Source of the DNA: Candidatus Terraquivivens tengchongensis
Lineage (GTDB): Archaea > Thermoproteota > Nitrososphaeria_A > Caldarchaeales > Wolframiiraptoraceae
Length of the DNA: 64,000 nt
Direction: 5' to 3'
Assembly: GCA_023268355.1 (NCBI GenBank)
Contig: JALNJK010000003.1
Location: 1-64,000 of the forward strand
In this document: one piece after another, positions 6,666 to 14,025 of the stretch
How the letters are laid out: every line of letters starts with the position of its first letter
Position numbering within the stretch: position 1 is the stretch's first letter
Translations under genes and position numbers: made by a program
Notes under the pieces: model-generated
Seen by the model: only the letters and a program-made list of their open reading frames with translations
The model's database searches: none
What the model was told of the DNA's origin: nothing

Positions 6666-8114
6666 ATGGCCTTGGTTAGCATAAAGGTTCATGGTGGAGC
6701 TGGTGAGATAGGCGGCAATAAGATACTTGTGAGTACGAATGAGGCAAAAGTTTTCCTAGACTTTGGTACGAGCTTTACGACGAAGAGGAAGTTTTATGGT
6801 GGTTTTATTAAGGCGAAGAGGTTCAGGATACTTGAAGAATATATCTTAACGGGAATGCTTCCAGAGCTATCCGGCATATACCGGGAAGATTTGCTTGGAA
6901 ACCTAAATCACTTGAGGAGCGACGTTCCATCTGTTGATGCATGTATAATCACGCATGCCCACCTAGACCATTGTGGACACATCTCATTGCTTAGACCAGA
7001 TATCAAATTCTACGTTGGAGCAACAGCAGCCATTTTGCTGGAGGCAAGGGAAGAAACTAAGACAAGCAAAGAACCAGAAGATCAGATAATCAAGGTAAAG
7101 GATTACAGAGATGGAAGGATATTCAAAAGGCAGATGGAGACGTTTTCAACTGGTAAGAAACTCAATATAGAAAACATAAATGTGACCCCTATACATGTGG
7201 ACCACTCGACCCCCTCGTCCTACGGACTCATACTCGAGTTGGATAACGTTCGTGTTGTGTATACCAGCGATTTCCGCTTACACGGTCCTATGCGTAAAAT
7301 GACCGAGGACTTCATAGAGCATGCATCAGCGGATGATGTAGATGTGCTGATAATTGAGGGTACAAGGATAAGCGACCCTTCAATCCATTCTGAAGAAAGT
7401 GTTCTGCTCAGCATGAAGAACTCTTTGAAGGACACTCAAGGAAAGGCCGCAGTAGCTCTAATAGGTCTTCTCGACTTTGACAGACTAAAAAGTCTGATTT
7501 CCGCTGCCGAATATGCGGACAGAAAGTTAGCACTCTCACCAAAGTTAGCCTACGTCATCAACTGTCTCGAAAAAAGAGCAACAAACATCCAAGTACCAAA
7601 ACTCACAAACGATATGCTATCAGTTTACTTAGAACCGAGCGGCTCTGGCGGATACGAACCTGAAAAAAATTACCGCGGCTGGTTGAGAAAGTTCTTAGAA
7701 GAATGTCAAGATGTTGGTGTGCACCTCGTAACTCCAGAAGAATTGGCTAAGCAGAAAGACAGGTACATCCTGACGTTATGCCAAAGTGAGGATTTGCCTG
7801 AGCTTGTCTCGATCAGACCAGAACCAGGCTCGATATTTCTATTTTCATCCAGCGAGCCCCACAATGAAGAGCAAGAAATAGAGCGGGAGAAGGTAATCAA
7901 TTGGTTAGAGCTTCTTGGTATGCGACCTGTGCATGTACACGCCTCAGGTCATGCATCACAAGGTGAGATAATCGGCACGATTGAAAGGATGTCACCAAAG
8001 ATGGTGATCCCTGTACACACAGAACATCCTGAAATGTTTAAAGGGCTGCTTGAAAAGCAAGGAATAGGTTCCAAAGTTATAGAGCCCCCAAAATCTCATG
8101 AAATCATCGTTTAA
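6666..8114 (+). CDS. rnj: Archaeal RNase J-type metallo-beta-lactamase/beta-CASP nuclease
   Basis: A 482-residue RNA-processing nuclease. The metallo-beta-lactamase motif HAHLDH is at about residues 97-102, the next zinc ligands are in PIHVDHS (about 178) and TSDFRLHG (about 203), and beta-CASP motifs follow with GHASQGE and PVHTEHPEMF near the C-terminus. Archaeal RNase J proteins are 5'-3' exoribonucleases that turn over triphosphate-free RNA. The start ATG 6666 has a short leader. It is the only such nuclease in the window. Clear family match; the gene name follows bacterial rnj usage. Confidence 0.88.
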   Translation: MALVSIKVHGGAGEIGGNKILVSTNEAKVFLDFGTSFTTKRKFYGGFIKAKRFRILEEYILTGMLPELSGIYREDLLGNLNHLRSDVPSVDACIITHAHLDHCGHISLLRPDIKFYVGATAAILLEAREETKTSKEPEDQIIKVKDYRDGRIFKRQMETFSTGKKLNIENINVTPIHVDHSTPSSYGLILELDNVRVVYTSDFRLHGPMRKMTEDFIEHASADDVDVLIIEGTRISDPSIHSEESVLLSMKNSLKDTQGKAAVALIGLLDFDRLKSLISAAEYADRKLALSPKLAYVINCLEKRATNIQVPKLTNDMLSVYLEPSGSGGYEPEKNYRGWLRKFLEECQDVGVHLVTPEELAKQKDRYILTLCQSEDLPELVSIRPEPGSIFLFSSSEPHNEEQEIEREKVINWLELLGMRPVHVHASGHASQGEIIGTIERMSPKMVIPVHTEHPEMFKGLLEKQGIGSKVIEPPKSHEIIV

Positions 8115-8116
8115 CA

Positions 8117-8162
8117 AAACGTAATACCCATAACCTGTGGCGTATATTACCAAACGTAATAC
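8117..8162. repeat. Spaced 11-bp direct repeat upstream of the histone-fold gene
   Basis: AAACGTAATAC occurs at 8117-8127 and again at 8152-8162, with a partly inverted form (GTATATTAC) between them. The pair fills the gap between the aRNase J stop and the next start codon. It may be an operator for the downstream gene. No regulator is known. Confidence 0.4.
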
Positions 8163-8222
8163 GGGGGCTTTGGGCTGAGAAACGCTCTTTTACTGCCTCT
8201 GAATCAGCATTATCGAGTGGAA

Positions 8223-8399
8223 ATGGCTAGAGAACTCGTAATAGTTGAATCAAAAGTAAGGCAACTACTACCGGAGGGCATAAGGCTCGCATCAGACGCT
8301 CTCGAAGGACTTGACCAGATAGTCAGAGAAATAATCAAAAAGGCGGTTGAAAGATGCCAGGCTAACGGTCGCAAGACGCTGATAAAAGAAGACTTCTGA
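8223..8399 (+). CDS. Small histone-fold protein (DUF1931-like)
   Basis: A 58-residue protein with the pattern of a single histone fold: an N-terminal helix (ARELVIVESKVRQLLP), a long central helix (SDALEGLDQIVREIIKKAVERCQ) and the terminal strand-loop-helix ANGRKTLIKEDF that matches the end of histone-fold families in Thermoproteota. It probably dimerises and binds DNA. ATG 8223 is preferred; GTG 8217 would add two residues. After the TGA stop a further 22 codons stay open (AINQCLDNPVIKVQK...), so an ancestral longer C-terminus is possible. Confidence 0.65.
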   Translation: MARELVIVESKVRQLLPEGIRLASDALEGLDQIVREIIKKAVERCQANGRKTLIKEDF

Positions 8400-8540
8400 G
8401 CGATAAACCAATGCCTCGACAATCCCGTCATAAAAGTCCAAAAAGTTAGTCGGTTATATCCCTAGTATTTTTTCATTTAATCCGTTAGATGAGACTCTTA
8501 GGGATGTTTAGTCAGAATCGTTAGTGGTCAGCTTTCTAAA

Positions 8541-9665
8541 CTATTCCACCGGCCTGAACCTCGACTTTAGTTTCTCTAAGATTGATGGCAACGTCGTGTA
8601 CTCCATCTCAGATTCTTGGAGCCTTGATGGTTGGAATTCGCCCATCGTCCTGAGATAAATAGCGATCTCTGACGCAAACCTTCGTGAGTAGTCAAAGAAT
8701 GGATCTTCAAATAGGTCTGCCGGTTCTTTTCCGTCAACTCCAACGAGCTTTCCGTTAGAGATTTGCCAACCCATGGCTATCACTCTAGGTGGCCCGTCAA
8801 AATACGATACTACGTTCTGTCCTTTCTTGAACGATACTGGCATGAGCGGTCCTATATGCGAGCCGCGCATCCAACCGCTCACAAGCGTCGGAACCGCAAA
8901 GGCGCTGAGCACTTCGCCGACGGCAGGTAATCCTGCTTGACACCTGACTATCATAACGGGATCATCCTTACCCACGTACCTCCCGGCTATGAGGCTTAGT
9001 TTTGTCGTACTGGTAGCTGCCGCAGGTTCTCTATCGTTTGCTCTTAAAACCTTCGCGATAACATAATGGTTCGTTGTTCCGATCAAACCGATCAAATCGT
9101 ACAACTCTTCTGGCGTCTTTAACTCGACAGACTTTGACTCGATGAGGTCCAGCACCTCAAAGATGAACCCGCCATGCATGCTTGGGTCAATAACCAAACC
9201 TGCCGTATTGTCTGGTGATGCGAATATCCTGTACAACGGTATGTTCCAAGCACCGGGCTCTGTCTTATCTGCGGCGAAGACTATTATGGGCTCTGACTTC
9301 CTCTCTTCGAACTCCATCTCTGCAACCCCTGGACCTAGGCCTTTAATGTTACCGCTGAAAGCGTCGCTCAAAAGGTCTTGTCCTGCAGCGTATAATTTCA
9401 TGGGCCTCGAGATCTTTTCGGTTACCTCACGGAACGTATCCCATGCGAGACCGTGTATCTTTGGATTGTTCGGACCCTTATTGTGGGTCATAACGAGTAT
9501 TATGTCATCACCACAATGGGTTGCGTAGCCGCTGTTTATTAGCCCCTCTTCTTCTGCATTAAGGAGCTTTCGTTGTGCATACTCTATCATGGCAGTATGT
9601 GGCTTGTAGTGACCCACGACACTCCCAACGTCAGCTTTTATAACCGATACCGTTACCTTTGGCAG
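8541..9665 (-). CDS. fbp: Fructose-1,6-bisphosphate aldolase/phosphatase
   Basis: The bifunctional archaeal gluconeogenic enzyme (GAP + DHAP to FBP to F6P), 374 residues from the proposed start. The family signatures are abundant: GAGQDLLSDAFSGN-like (AAGQDLLSDAFSGN), GPGVAEMEFEER, FAADKTEPGAWN, GLVIDPSMHGGF and FDGPPRV. The metal-binding N-terminus (VIKADVGSVVGH, with Asp12 and His19) is only kept if translation starts upstream of the GTG at 9617. The only candidate in frame is CTG at 9665-9663, 7 nt after a GGTG ribosome-binding site and after an in-frame TGA. I therefore propose a CTG start or an A-to-C sequence error. Confidence 0.88.
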   Translation of the reverse strand: MPKVTVSVIKADVGSVVGHYKPHTAMIEYAQRKLLNAEEEGLINSGYATHCGDDIILVMTHNKGPNNPKIHGLAWDTFREVTEKISRPMKLYAAGQDLLSDAFSGNIKGLGPGVAEMEFEERKSEPIIVFAADKTEPGAWNIPLYRIFASPDNTAGLVIDPSMHGGFIFEVLDLIESKSVELKTPEELYDLIGLIGTTNHYVIAKVLRANDREPAAATSTTKLSLIAGRYVGKDDPVMIVRCQAGLPAVGEVLSAFAVPTLVSGWMRGSHIGPLMPVSFKKGQNVVSYFDGPPRVIAMGWQISNGKLVGVDGKEPADLFEDPFFDYSRRFASEIAIYLRTMGEFQPSRLQESEMEYTTLPSILEKLKSRFRPVE

Positions 9666-9718
9666 ATTACATCACCACGTTTCTTAAATGTACGTGGAAG
9701 TATTTATCATCTTCTCTA

Positions 9719-11215
9719 TTAAATGTTAGAAAACTTTTGATGAATCTCGTCGTTATACTCTCGATATTTTAAGATAATAGGACACCAATCCTTTTCTGGA
9801 CAGTAACCTAGAAGCTTGCACTTCTCGCCCATCATCGAACCTATGAGCTCATTAGTTTTTGATACAGCAAACCAAAGCTTGTATGCTATACCCCTTTCCT
9901 CGTGCTGGGCGTAACTGCACGTCCTTGTTGCAACAAACCCGATAGGGTAAAGAAGGTTAAAACCATCGTATATTCTAACAACATAGATCTTTACGGCTTG
10001 GGGAACGATGTATACGGCAGACGCAGGTGAAGCGCCTAAAGCGATAAGCTCGGCATAAGTCTGTAACGCCATGCTGATAACATCTAAGAATTGCTTTCGC
10101 AAGCTGGAATTCCTATTGATGGTCGGTGGAACTGCTGTCCATTTCTCGACGTCCCTTGAAGCCCTGTGCACGGCCGCGTATATGGACTCGACAACCGTAG
10201 GCACGGTTCTGTGCCTGATTGCTTGATGGTATGACACAAGTGACATAGGCTCTAGCATACTCGCATACACTAGATGGCTGAGCTGTCCCAAGCTTTCCGT
10301 CGTTATGCGACCACTTACGTACGAAAGAACATTCTCGCCTCCTATTATTCTAAAGTCGAGCAGCTTGGGCTCAGATGGTAAGCCATTCTCTGCAGCGATC
10401 TTAGTAATCATGTCCTCATCCTTAAATGGGTTCGACAAAGGGTACGCAACTGATTCGCCATTAAATTTCATTCTTGCCCTAAAGAGTGCTGGAGATACTT
10501 TCTCGAGCATATTGCTTATCTTGTTCGCGAGAACTGCAACCTCGTTTGGTATGAATTTGGACGATTTTGCCTCAAGACCGAGCCTGATTAATGGAATCAT
10601 AGATTCAAGGGTTGTGCTGACGAAGAGAGATGTCTTGACACCAAGCGGTAAAACATAACGTGCATCCTCAATCGGTATTCCTTCATCACAAAGCTGTGAA
10701 TAAACATCAAAGCATGCTTTAGCAGAATGTTGATACGTGTCGCTTAAGCCCTTTACGTTTAACTCTTCAGGACATAAAAAGTAGGATGGATCAACCTTTT
10801 TCCTTCTCTGCGATTCCTGGAGATAAGAGCCAAAACGTGACGCTACGAGTAGCATGGAACCTATCCTGCTGCATCCCTTAACCTCGAATTGAATGGAAAC
10901 GCTGGTTGATAGCGATGCATGGCCCCTTCTTGTTGATTCACTATGCATCTTCGAAGCGAACTTTTCTAGATCCTTTCCCTTCTCAAGAAAGTTTTTCAAC
11001 CTTTCCTCAAGCGATATTCCTTCAAAAGTCCCAGTGCCCTCTAACGCGATAAAAACATCCGGCTCCAAAATTAATTTTCTTTGATCTATTAACACCTCGC
11101 TCCTAGGCCCGTATGAATAGAGGCAGACTTCCAAGTCCTCGGGTTTCTGCAACTCGCCTCCTATGTATTCACGTTTAAATCCGATAAAAAGCTTACCAAG
11201 CATTGTTAAACACAT
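9719..11215 (-). CDS. Double-length ThyX-like (flavin-dependent thymidylate synthase) protein
   Basis: A 498-residue protein built of two ThyX-like halves. Half 1 has HASLSTSVSIQFE, the partial signature S-x-x-Q-E-S-Q-R (about 130-137) and the downstream RYVLPLGVKT segment. Half 2 has RHR at about 334-336 followed by TVPTVVESIY, and its own IVPQAVKIYVVR segment. Usual ThyX has about 220-250 residues and one RHRxxSxNExSxRY motif, whose parts are divided here between the halves. It may be a thymidylate synthase with a composite site or a derived paralogue. ATG 11215 is chosen: a GGAGG site lies 5 nt upstream, and it leaves 30 bp to the divergent gene. Confidence 0.75.
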   Translation of the reverse strand: MCLTMLGKLFIGFKREYIGGELQKPEDLEVCLYSYGPRSEVLIDQRKLILEPDVFIALEGTGTFEGISLEERLKNFLEKGKDLEKFASKMHSESTRRGHASLSTSVSIQFEVKGCSRIGSMLLVASRFGSYLQESQRRKKVDPSYFLCPEELNVKGLSDTYQHSAKACFDVYSQLCDEGIPIEDARYVLPLGVKTSLFVSTTLESMIPLIRLGLEAKSSKFIPNEVAVLANKISNMLEKVSPALFRARMKFNGESVAYPLSNPFKDEDMITKIAAENGLPSEPKLLDFRIIGGENVLSYVSGRITTESLGQLSHLVYASMLEPMSLVSYHQAIRHRTVPTVVESIYAAVHRASRDVEKWTAVPPTINRNSSLRKQFLDVISMALQTYAELIALGASPASAVYIVPQAVKIYVVRIYDGFNLLYPIGFVATRTCSYAQHEERGIAYKLWFAVSKTNELIGSMMGEKCKLLGYCPEKDWCPIILKYREYNDEIHQKFSNI

Positions 11216-11245
11216 ATAATCCTCCGCCAAAAGGTATAGTATGGT

Positions 11246-11437
11246 ATGAGTGGAATAAGAAGACCCGAGGACATGTTGCGTGAAAGACTCGGGGATGTGC
11301 CTGTGTTTGGACAAATTCAACCAAGACCAGTACTTTCATCAGATATTGAGTTACTCATAAAGGAAGTTCAAGCACTTAAGGCCGAAATCATAAGGATAAA
11401 GGCTGCCTTGAAAAAGCATGGCATAGAAGTAGACTAG
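11246..11437 (+). CDS. Small coiled-coil protein of unknown function
   Basis: A 63-residue charged protein. An N-terminal stretch with several prolines (VPVFGQIQPRPVL) is followed by a helix of about 35 residues with heptad-like spacing (IELLIKEVQALKAEIIRIKAALKKHGI) that should form a coiled coil. It is divergent from the ThyX-like gene (30 bp between starts) and convergent with the exonuclease gene (stop codons 5 bp apart). The compact fit between two real genes supports a real gene. No function is recognised. Confidence 0.6.
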   Translation: MSGIRRPEDMLRERLGDVPVFGQIQPRPVLSSDIELLIKEVQALKAEIIRIKAALKKHGIEVD

Positions 11438-11441
11438 GGCA

Positions 11442-12032
11442 TCATATCGGTAATTCTGGCTTGAGTGCCTTAACCAGCGGTCTGAGCTTTGAGAATACCA
11501 GGCGAAGGACGTTCAGGTCATCCTTGCAGTGATTCTTTATAATCCTGAGTGCCACTTTATCGCCCTTCATAGCCTTAACATAAAGTGTGGGAACATCCTG
11601 ACCCAATGTCTTAACATCCTTCTTTATTCCGAGAAATTTTGACACATGGAATAGGTCCGTCCTGCTGAGCTTGAGGTTGTTCCTGACGAGCTCTGCCATG
11701 TCGAGATGGTAAATAGAGAGTAGAGATTCTGCTTTTAAGTTATGCTTTATCGCCCTTGATATAAGAAACGGTATGTCAAAGCTCTTCCCATTCCAAGTGA
11801 TCACTATATGGTATTGCTCGAGCTTTTTCAACAGATCCTCCAACCTATTCTTCTCTAGCTCCGGTCTGTCCACAGATATGTAGCTGAACTTTCCATCATC
11901 TTCCATGATGCCAGCTCCGACAATCGTCCCTACGTCCGCCTCTAGTGATGTGGCCTCAACGTCGAGGAAACAGACCCTCGGTCCGGCTCCCCTCCTCTGC
12001 GAACGTTGCATCAGTAATAACCTTCGCATCAA
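11442..12032 (-). CDS. DnaQ-like (RNase H-fold) 3'-5' exonuclease
   Basis: A 196-residue nuclease with the DEDD exonuclease motifs: FLDVEATSL (Exo I, Asp and Glu), TWNGKSFDIPFL (Exo II, Asp) and HCKDDLNVLR (Exo III, Asp). It resembles the YprB/RNase_H_2 group of stand-alone exonucleases in archaea. The substrate (DNA or RNA) cannot be read from the sequence. The start 12032 lies 11 bp after the stop of the DUF5131 gene, so the two probably form an operon. Confidence 0.78.
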   Translation of the reverse strand: MMRRLLLMQRSQRRGAGPRVCFLDVEATSLEADVGTIVGAGIMEDDGKFSYISVDRPELEKNRLEDLLKKLEQYHIVITWNGKSFDIPFLISRAIKHNLKAESLLSIYHLDMAELVRNNLKLSRTDLFHVSKFLGIKKDVKTLGQDVPTLYVKAMKGDKVALRIIKNHCKDDLNVLRLVFSKLRPLVKALKPELPI

Positions 12033-12043
12033 GATTAAAAAGG

Positions 12044-12763
12044 TTATCTAAATGAGTCACGGTCCCGGAACTCATACCATGCCATCCTTAACGTACCCGT
12101 CCTTACATCAGTAAATTCCCGCAACGTCGCCATAAGAATCATGGTTTTGCTGAGCGGAGGCTCCGGAAGCCTGCATCCATAGTTGTCGTATCCAACATAC
12201 ACGAAAATCGGCCTTATGTCCATCAAAGCCCGTATAAAATAATCATCAAAATCTATAATGGGTTCCACGACCACTCCCTTGTATGGATGCTTCAGTGCCT
12301 TCATGGCCTCGATCCTTTCGGAAGGTTTTGGAGCCCGTGATAGTCCGTAGTCGCGGTTAGATTCTATAGTCGCAGCGAGTACAACGTTCATTGGAAACTC
12401 GTTCCCAAACCGTAAGTACCGATTAGGATTCTTTGTAAGAAACATAAAGCGTACATGCGGCTGCCCTCTAACCACATCTATGATGCTCCGTATCCATTCT
12501 TCTGGAACCCAATCACCGAAAAGATCACCCATATCGCACACGAATACCGTGGAACCCCTCCTAAACCGCTTGTTAAGCCTTTGAGGAAGGAGCGTGGGTC
12601 TAAATCCGTTGCTTGAGTAGGGTTCTACACCCATTGACGCAAGCTTCCTTGCCAATCTTACAGCCCAGCAATAGGCGCACTGATGGTTGCATCCTATGAC
12701 TGGGTTCCAAGTCTCCGTTATTTCACCAAATGTCTTCTGAGTATTTGCATTTATCTCAATCAC
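12044..12763 (-). CDS. DUF5131 (Gp37/Gp68-like) radical-SAM-type protein
   Basis: A 239-residue protein starting with the family hallmark TWNPVIGCNHQCAYCWA. It contains a CxxxCxxC cluster motif (Cys25, Cys29, Cys32) like that of radical SAM enzymes, and downstream FVCDMGDLFGDWVP and FLTKNPNRY motifs that are conserved in DUF5131 proteins of phages and prokaryotes. The substrate is unknown; a DNA- or RNA-repair role like that of spore photoproduct lyase has been suggested for relatives. It lies in tandem with the DnaQ-like exonuclease and divergent from TPI. Confidence 0.82.
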   Translation of the reverse strand: MIEINANTQKTFGEITETWNPVIGCNHQCAYCWAVRLARKLASMGVEPYSSNGFRPTLLPQRLNKRFRRGSTVFVCDMGDLFGDWVPEEWIRSIIDVVRGQPHVRFMFLTKNPNRYLRFGNEFPMNVVLAATIESNRDYGLSRAPKPSERIEAMKALKHPYKGVVVEPIIDFDDYFIRALMDIRPIFVYVGYDNYGCRLPEPPLSKTMILMATLREFTDVRTGTLRMAWYEFRDRDSFR

Positions 12764-12865
12764 TGTGCAGCCTCACAATCTAAGAAGTTAAGCGTGCTTT
12801 TATCGTTTACTGGTCTGACGTGAGAGTATCGTAAAAGTATAAGTATTGATAACGATCGTACGCTT

Positions 12866-13570
12866 GTGGCGAAGAACTTGCCAAAACTGCTAGACTTTCC
12901 GATAATAGTCATCAATTTCAAAACATACCTCGAGTCGTTGGGCGATAGGGGTATGAGGATTGCGAAGGATGCAGAAAGTGTTTCCAATGAAACTGGCGTA
13001 TGCATATGCGTAGCGCCACAGTTTACAGACATCAAAAGCATAGCCAATGCGGTCAGCATCCCGGTCTTTGCTCAGCATGTTGACCCATACCCGCCAGGTA
13101 GTTACACTGGCTCGATATCCGTCGAAGCTATCAAGGACGCAGGCGCAATTGGTTCGATCCTTAATCATTCTGAAAAGAAGCTACAGTTAGCAAGCATATT
13201 TGCCGCTGTAAAGATGCTAAAAAATGCTGGCATGTTTTCTTTAGTATGCGCCGAAGATGTCGAGCCTGCCATGGCCGTTGCCGCATTAAGCCCGACGATG
13301 CTTGCGGTTGAACCCCCTGAACTGATTGGAACCGGTATACCTGTCTCGAAAGCAAGACCTGAGATAGTATCGGAAAGCGTTCAACGAATACGTAGCATAA
13401 ATAGGGAGATAAAAATCCTCTGCGGAGCCGGTATAACTAGGGGAGACGACGTCCGTAGGGCAATCGAATTGGGCTCCGATGGTGTCTTATTAGCTAGCGG
13501 CGTCGTAAAGGCAAAGGACCCAAGGGCTGTAATAAAAGAGATGGCCGAAGCGGTGCTTAGCTCTCGCTAA
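12866..13570 (+). CDS. tpiA: Triosephosphate isomerase, archaeal type
   Basis: A 234-residue enzyme that interconverts DHAP and GAP. Seen: the Asn-Phe-Lys motif VINFKTY (catalytic Lys at about 18), LNHSEKK with the catalytic His (about 93), and VEPPELIGTG with the catalytic Glu (about 143). The phosphate-binding CGAGIT and GVLLASGVVKAKDP are also present. The length fits the short archaeal (tetrameric) form. It starts with GTG at 12866. It supplies both substrates of the FBP aldolase/phosphatase at 8541, so the lower gluconeogenic route is clustered here. Its 3' end overlaps the convergent JAMM gene by 4 bp. Confidence 0.95.
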   Translation: MAKNLPKLLDFPIIVINFKTYLESLGDRGMRIAKDAESVSNETGVCICVAPQFTDIKSIANAVSIPVFAQHVDPYPPGSYTGSISVEAIKDAGAIGSILNHSEKKLQLASIFAAVKMLKNAGMFSLVCAEDVEPAMAVAALSPTMLAVEPPELIGTGIPVSKARPEIVSESVQRIRSINREIKILCGAGITRGDDVRRAIELGSDGVLLASGVVKAKDPRAVIKEMAEAVLSSR

Positions 13571-13947
13571 CGCTCTACAATCACTTGCATAGGCTCACCC
13601 TTGCTGTTGTACGCGACAATGTGTTTTTCGCTTAGATATGGTGCCACAACTATAACCAGCACTCTGCCTATCATGTTGTTAAGGTCCTCGACTGAAGGTA
13701 TGGGTATTCCTGATGGGTGGGAATGGGCTACACCGATTATGGAGAAGTCCATGGGCAACATGTCTAGACGAAATTCAGAAAACCCCTTGCCATACACCGA
13801 CCCGGGTGCTAGGAGGACCTCCTCTAGGACTATATCCTGCTTAGTCTCCTTCCCCCGAAGGAGGACTATAGCCTCTTTTGGATGAAAGTGTTTAGAAATC
13901 TCTAAAAGGGCTACCAGGACGTCATTTTTAAGTACTACCTTCTTCAT
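13567..13947 (-). CDS. JAMM/MPN+ metalloprotease (desampylase-like)
   Basis: A 126-residue protein with a complete JAMM zinc site: Glu25, then His75-x-His77-x7-Ser85-x2-Asp88 in HSHPSGIPIPSVED. Stand-alone archaeal JAMM proteins (for example HvJAMM1) remove ubiquitin-like SAMP proteins from targets or process their C-termini. An E1-like activating enzyme is at 5581, so both sides of a ubiquitin-like/sulfur-carrier cycle are in the window, though the modifier is not. It is convergent with tpiA (4-bp overlap). Confidence 0.85.
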   Translation of the reverse strand: MKKVVLKNDVLVALLEISKHFHPKEAIVLLRGKETKQDIVLEEVLLAPGSVYGKGFSEFRLDMLPMDFSIIGVAHSHPSGIPIPSVEDLNNMIGRVLVIVVAPYLSEKHIVAYNSKGEPMQVIVER

Positions 13948-14025
13948 AAACCGCTAGCTTTATAGGTTAAAGGATTTTAAAATCCTTAACCCTCATGCAT
14001 AGGTTTAGGGCTGGAGGAAGACGAT

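Noticed and set aside
8115-8222. Possible tRNA in the gap before the histone-fold gene (GGGGGCTTTGGGCTGAG...)
   Set aside because: No T-arm GTTC motif, no acceptor stem closing and no CCA or anticodon arm could be built.
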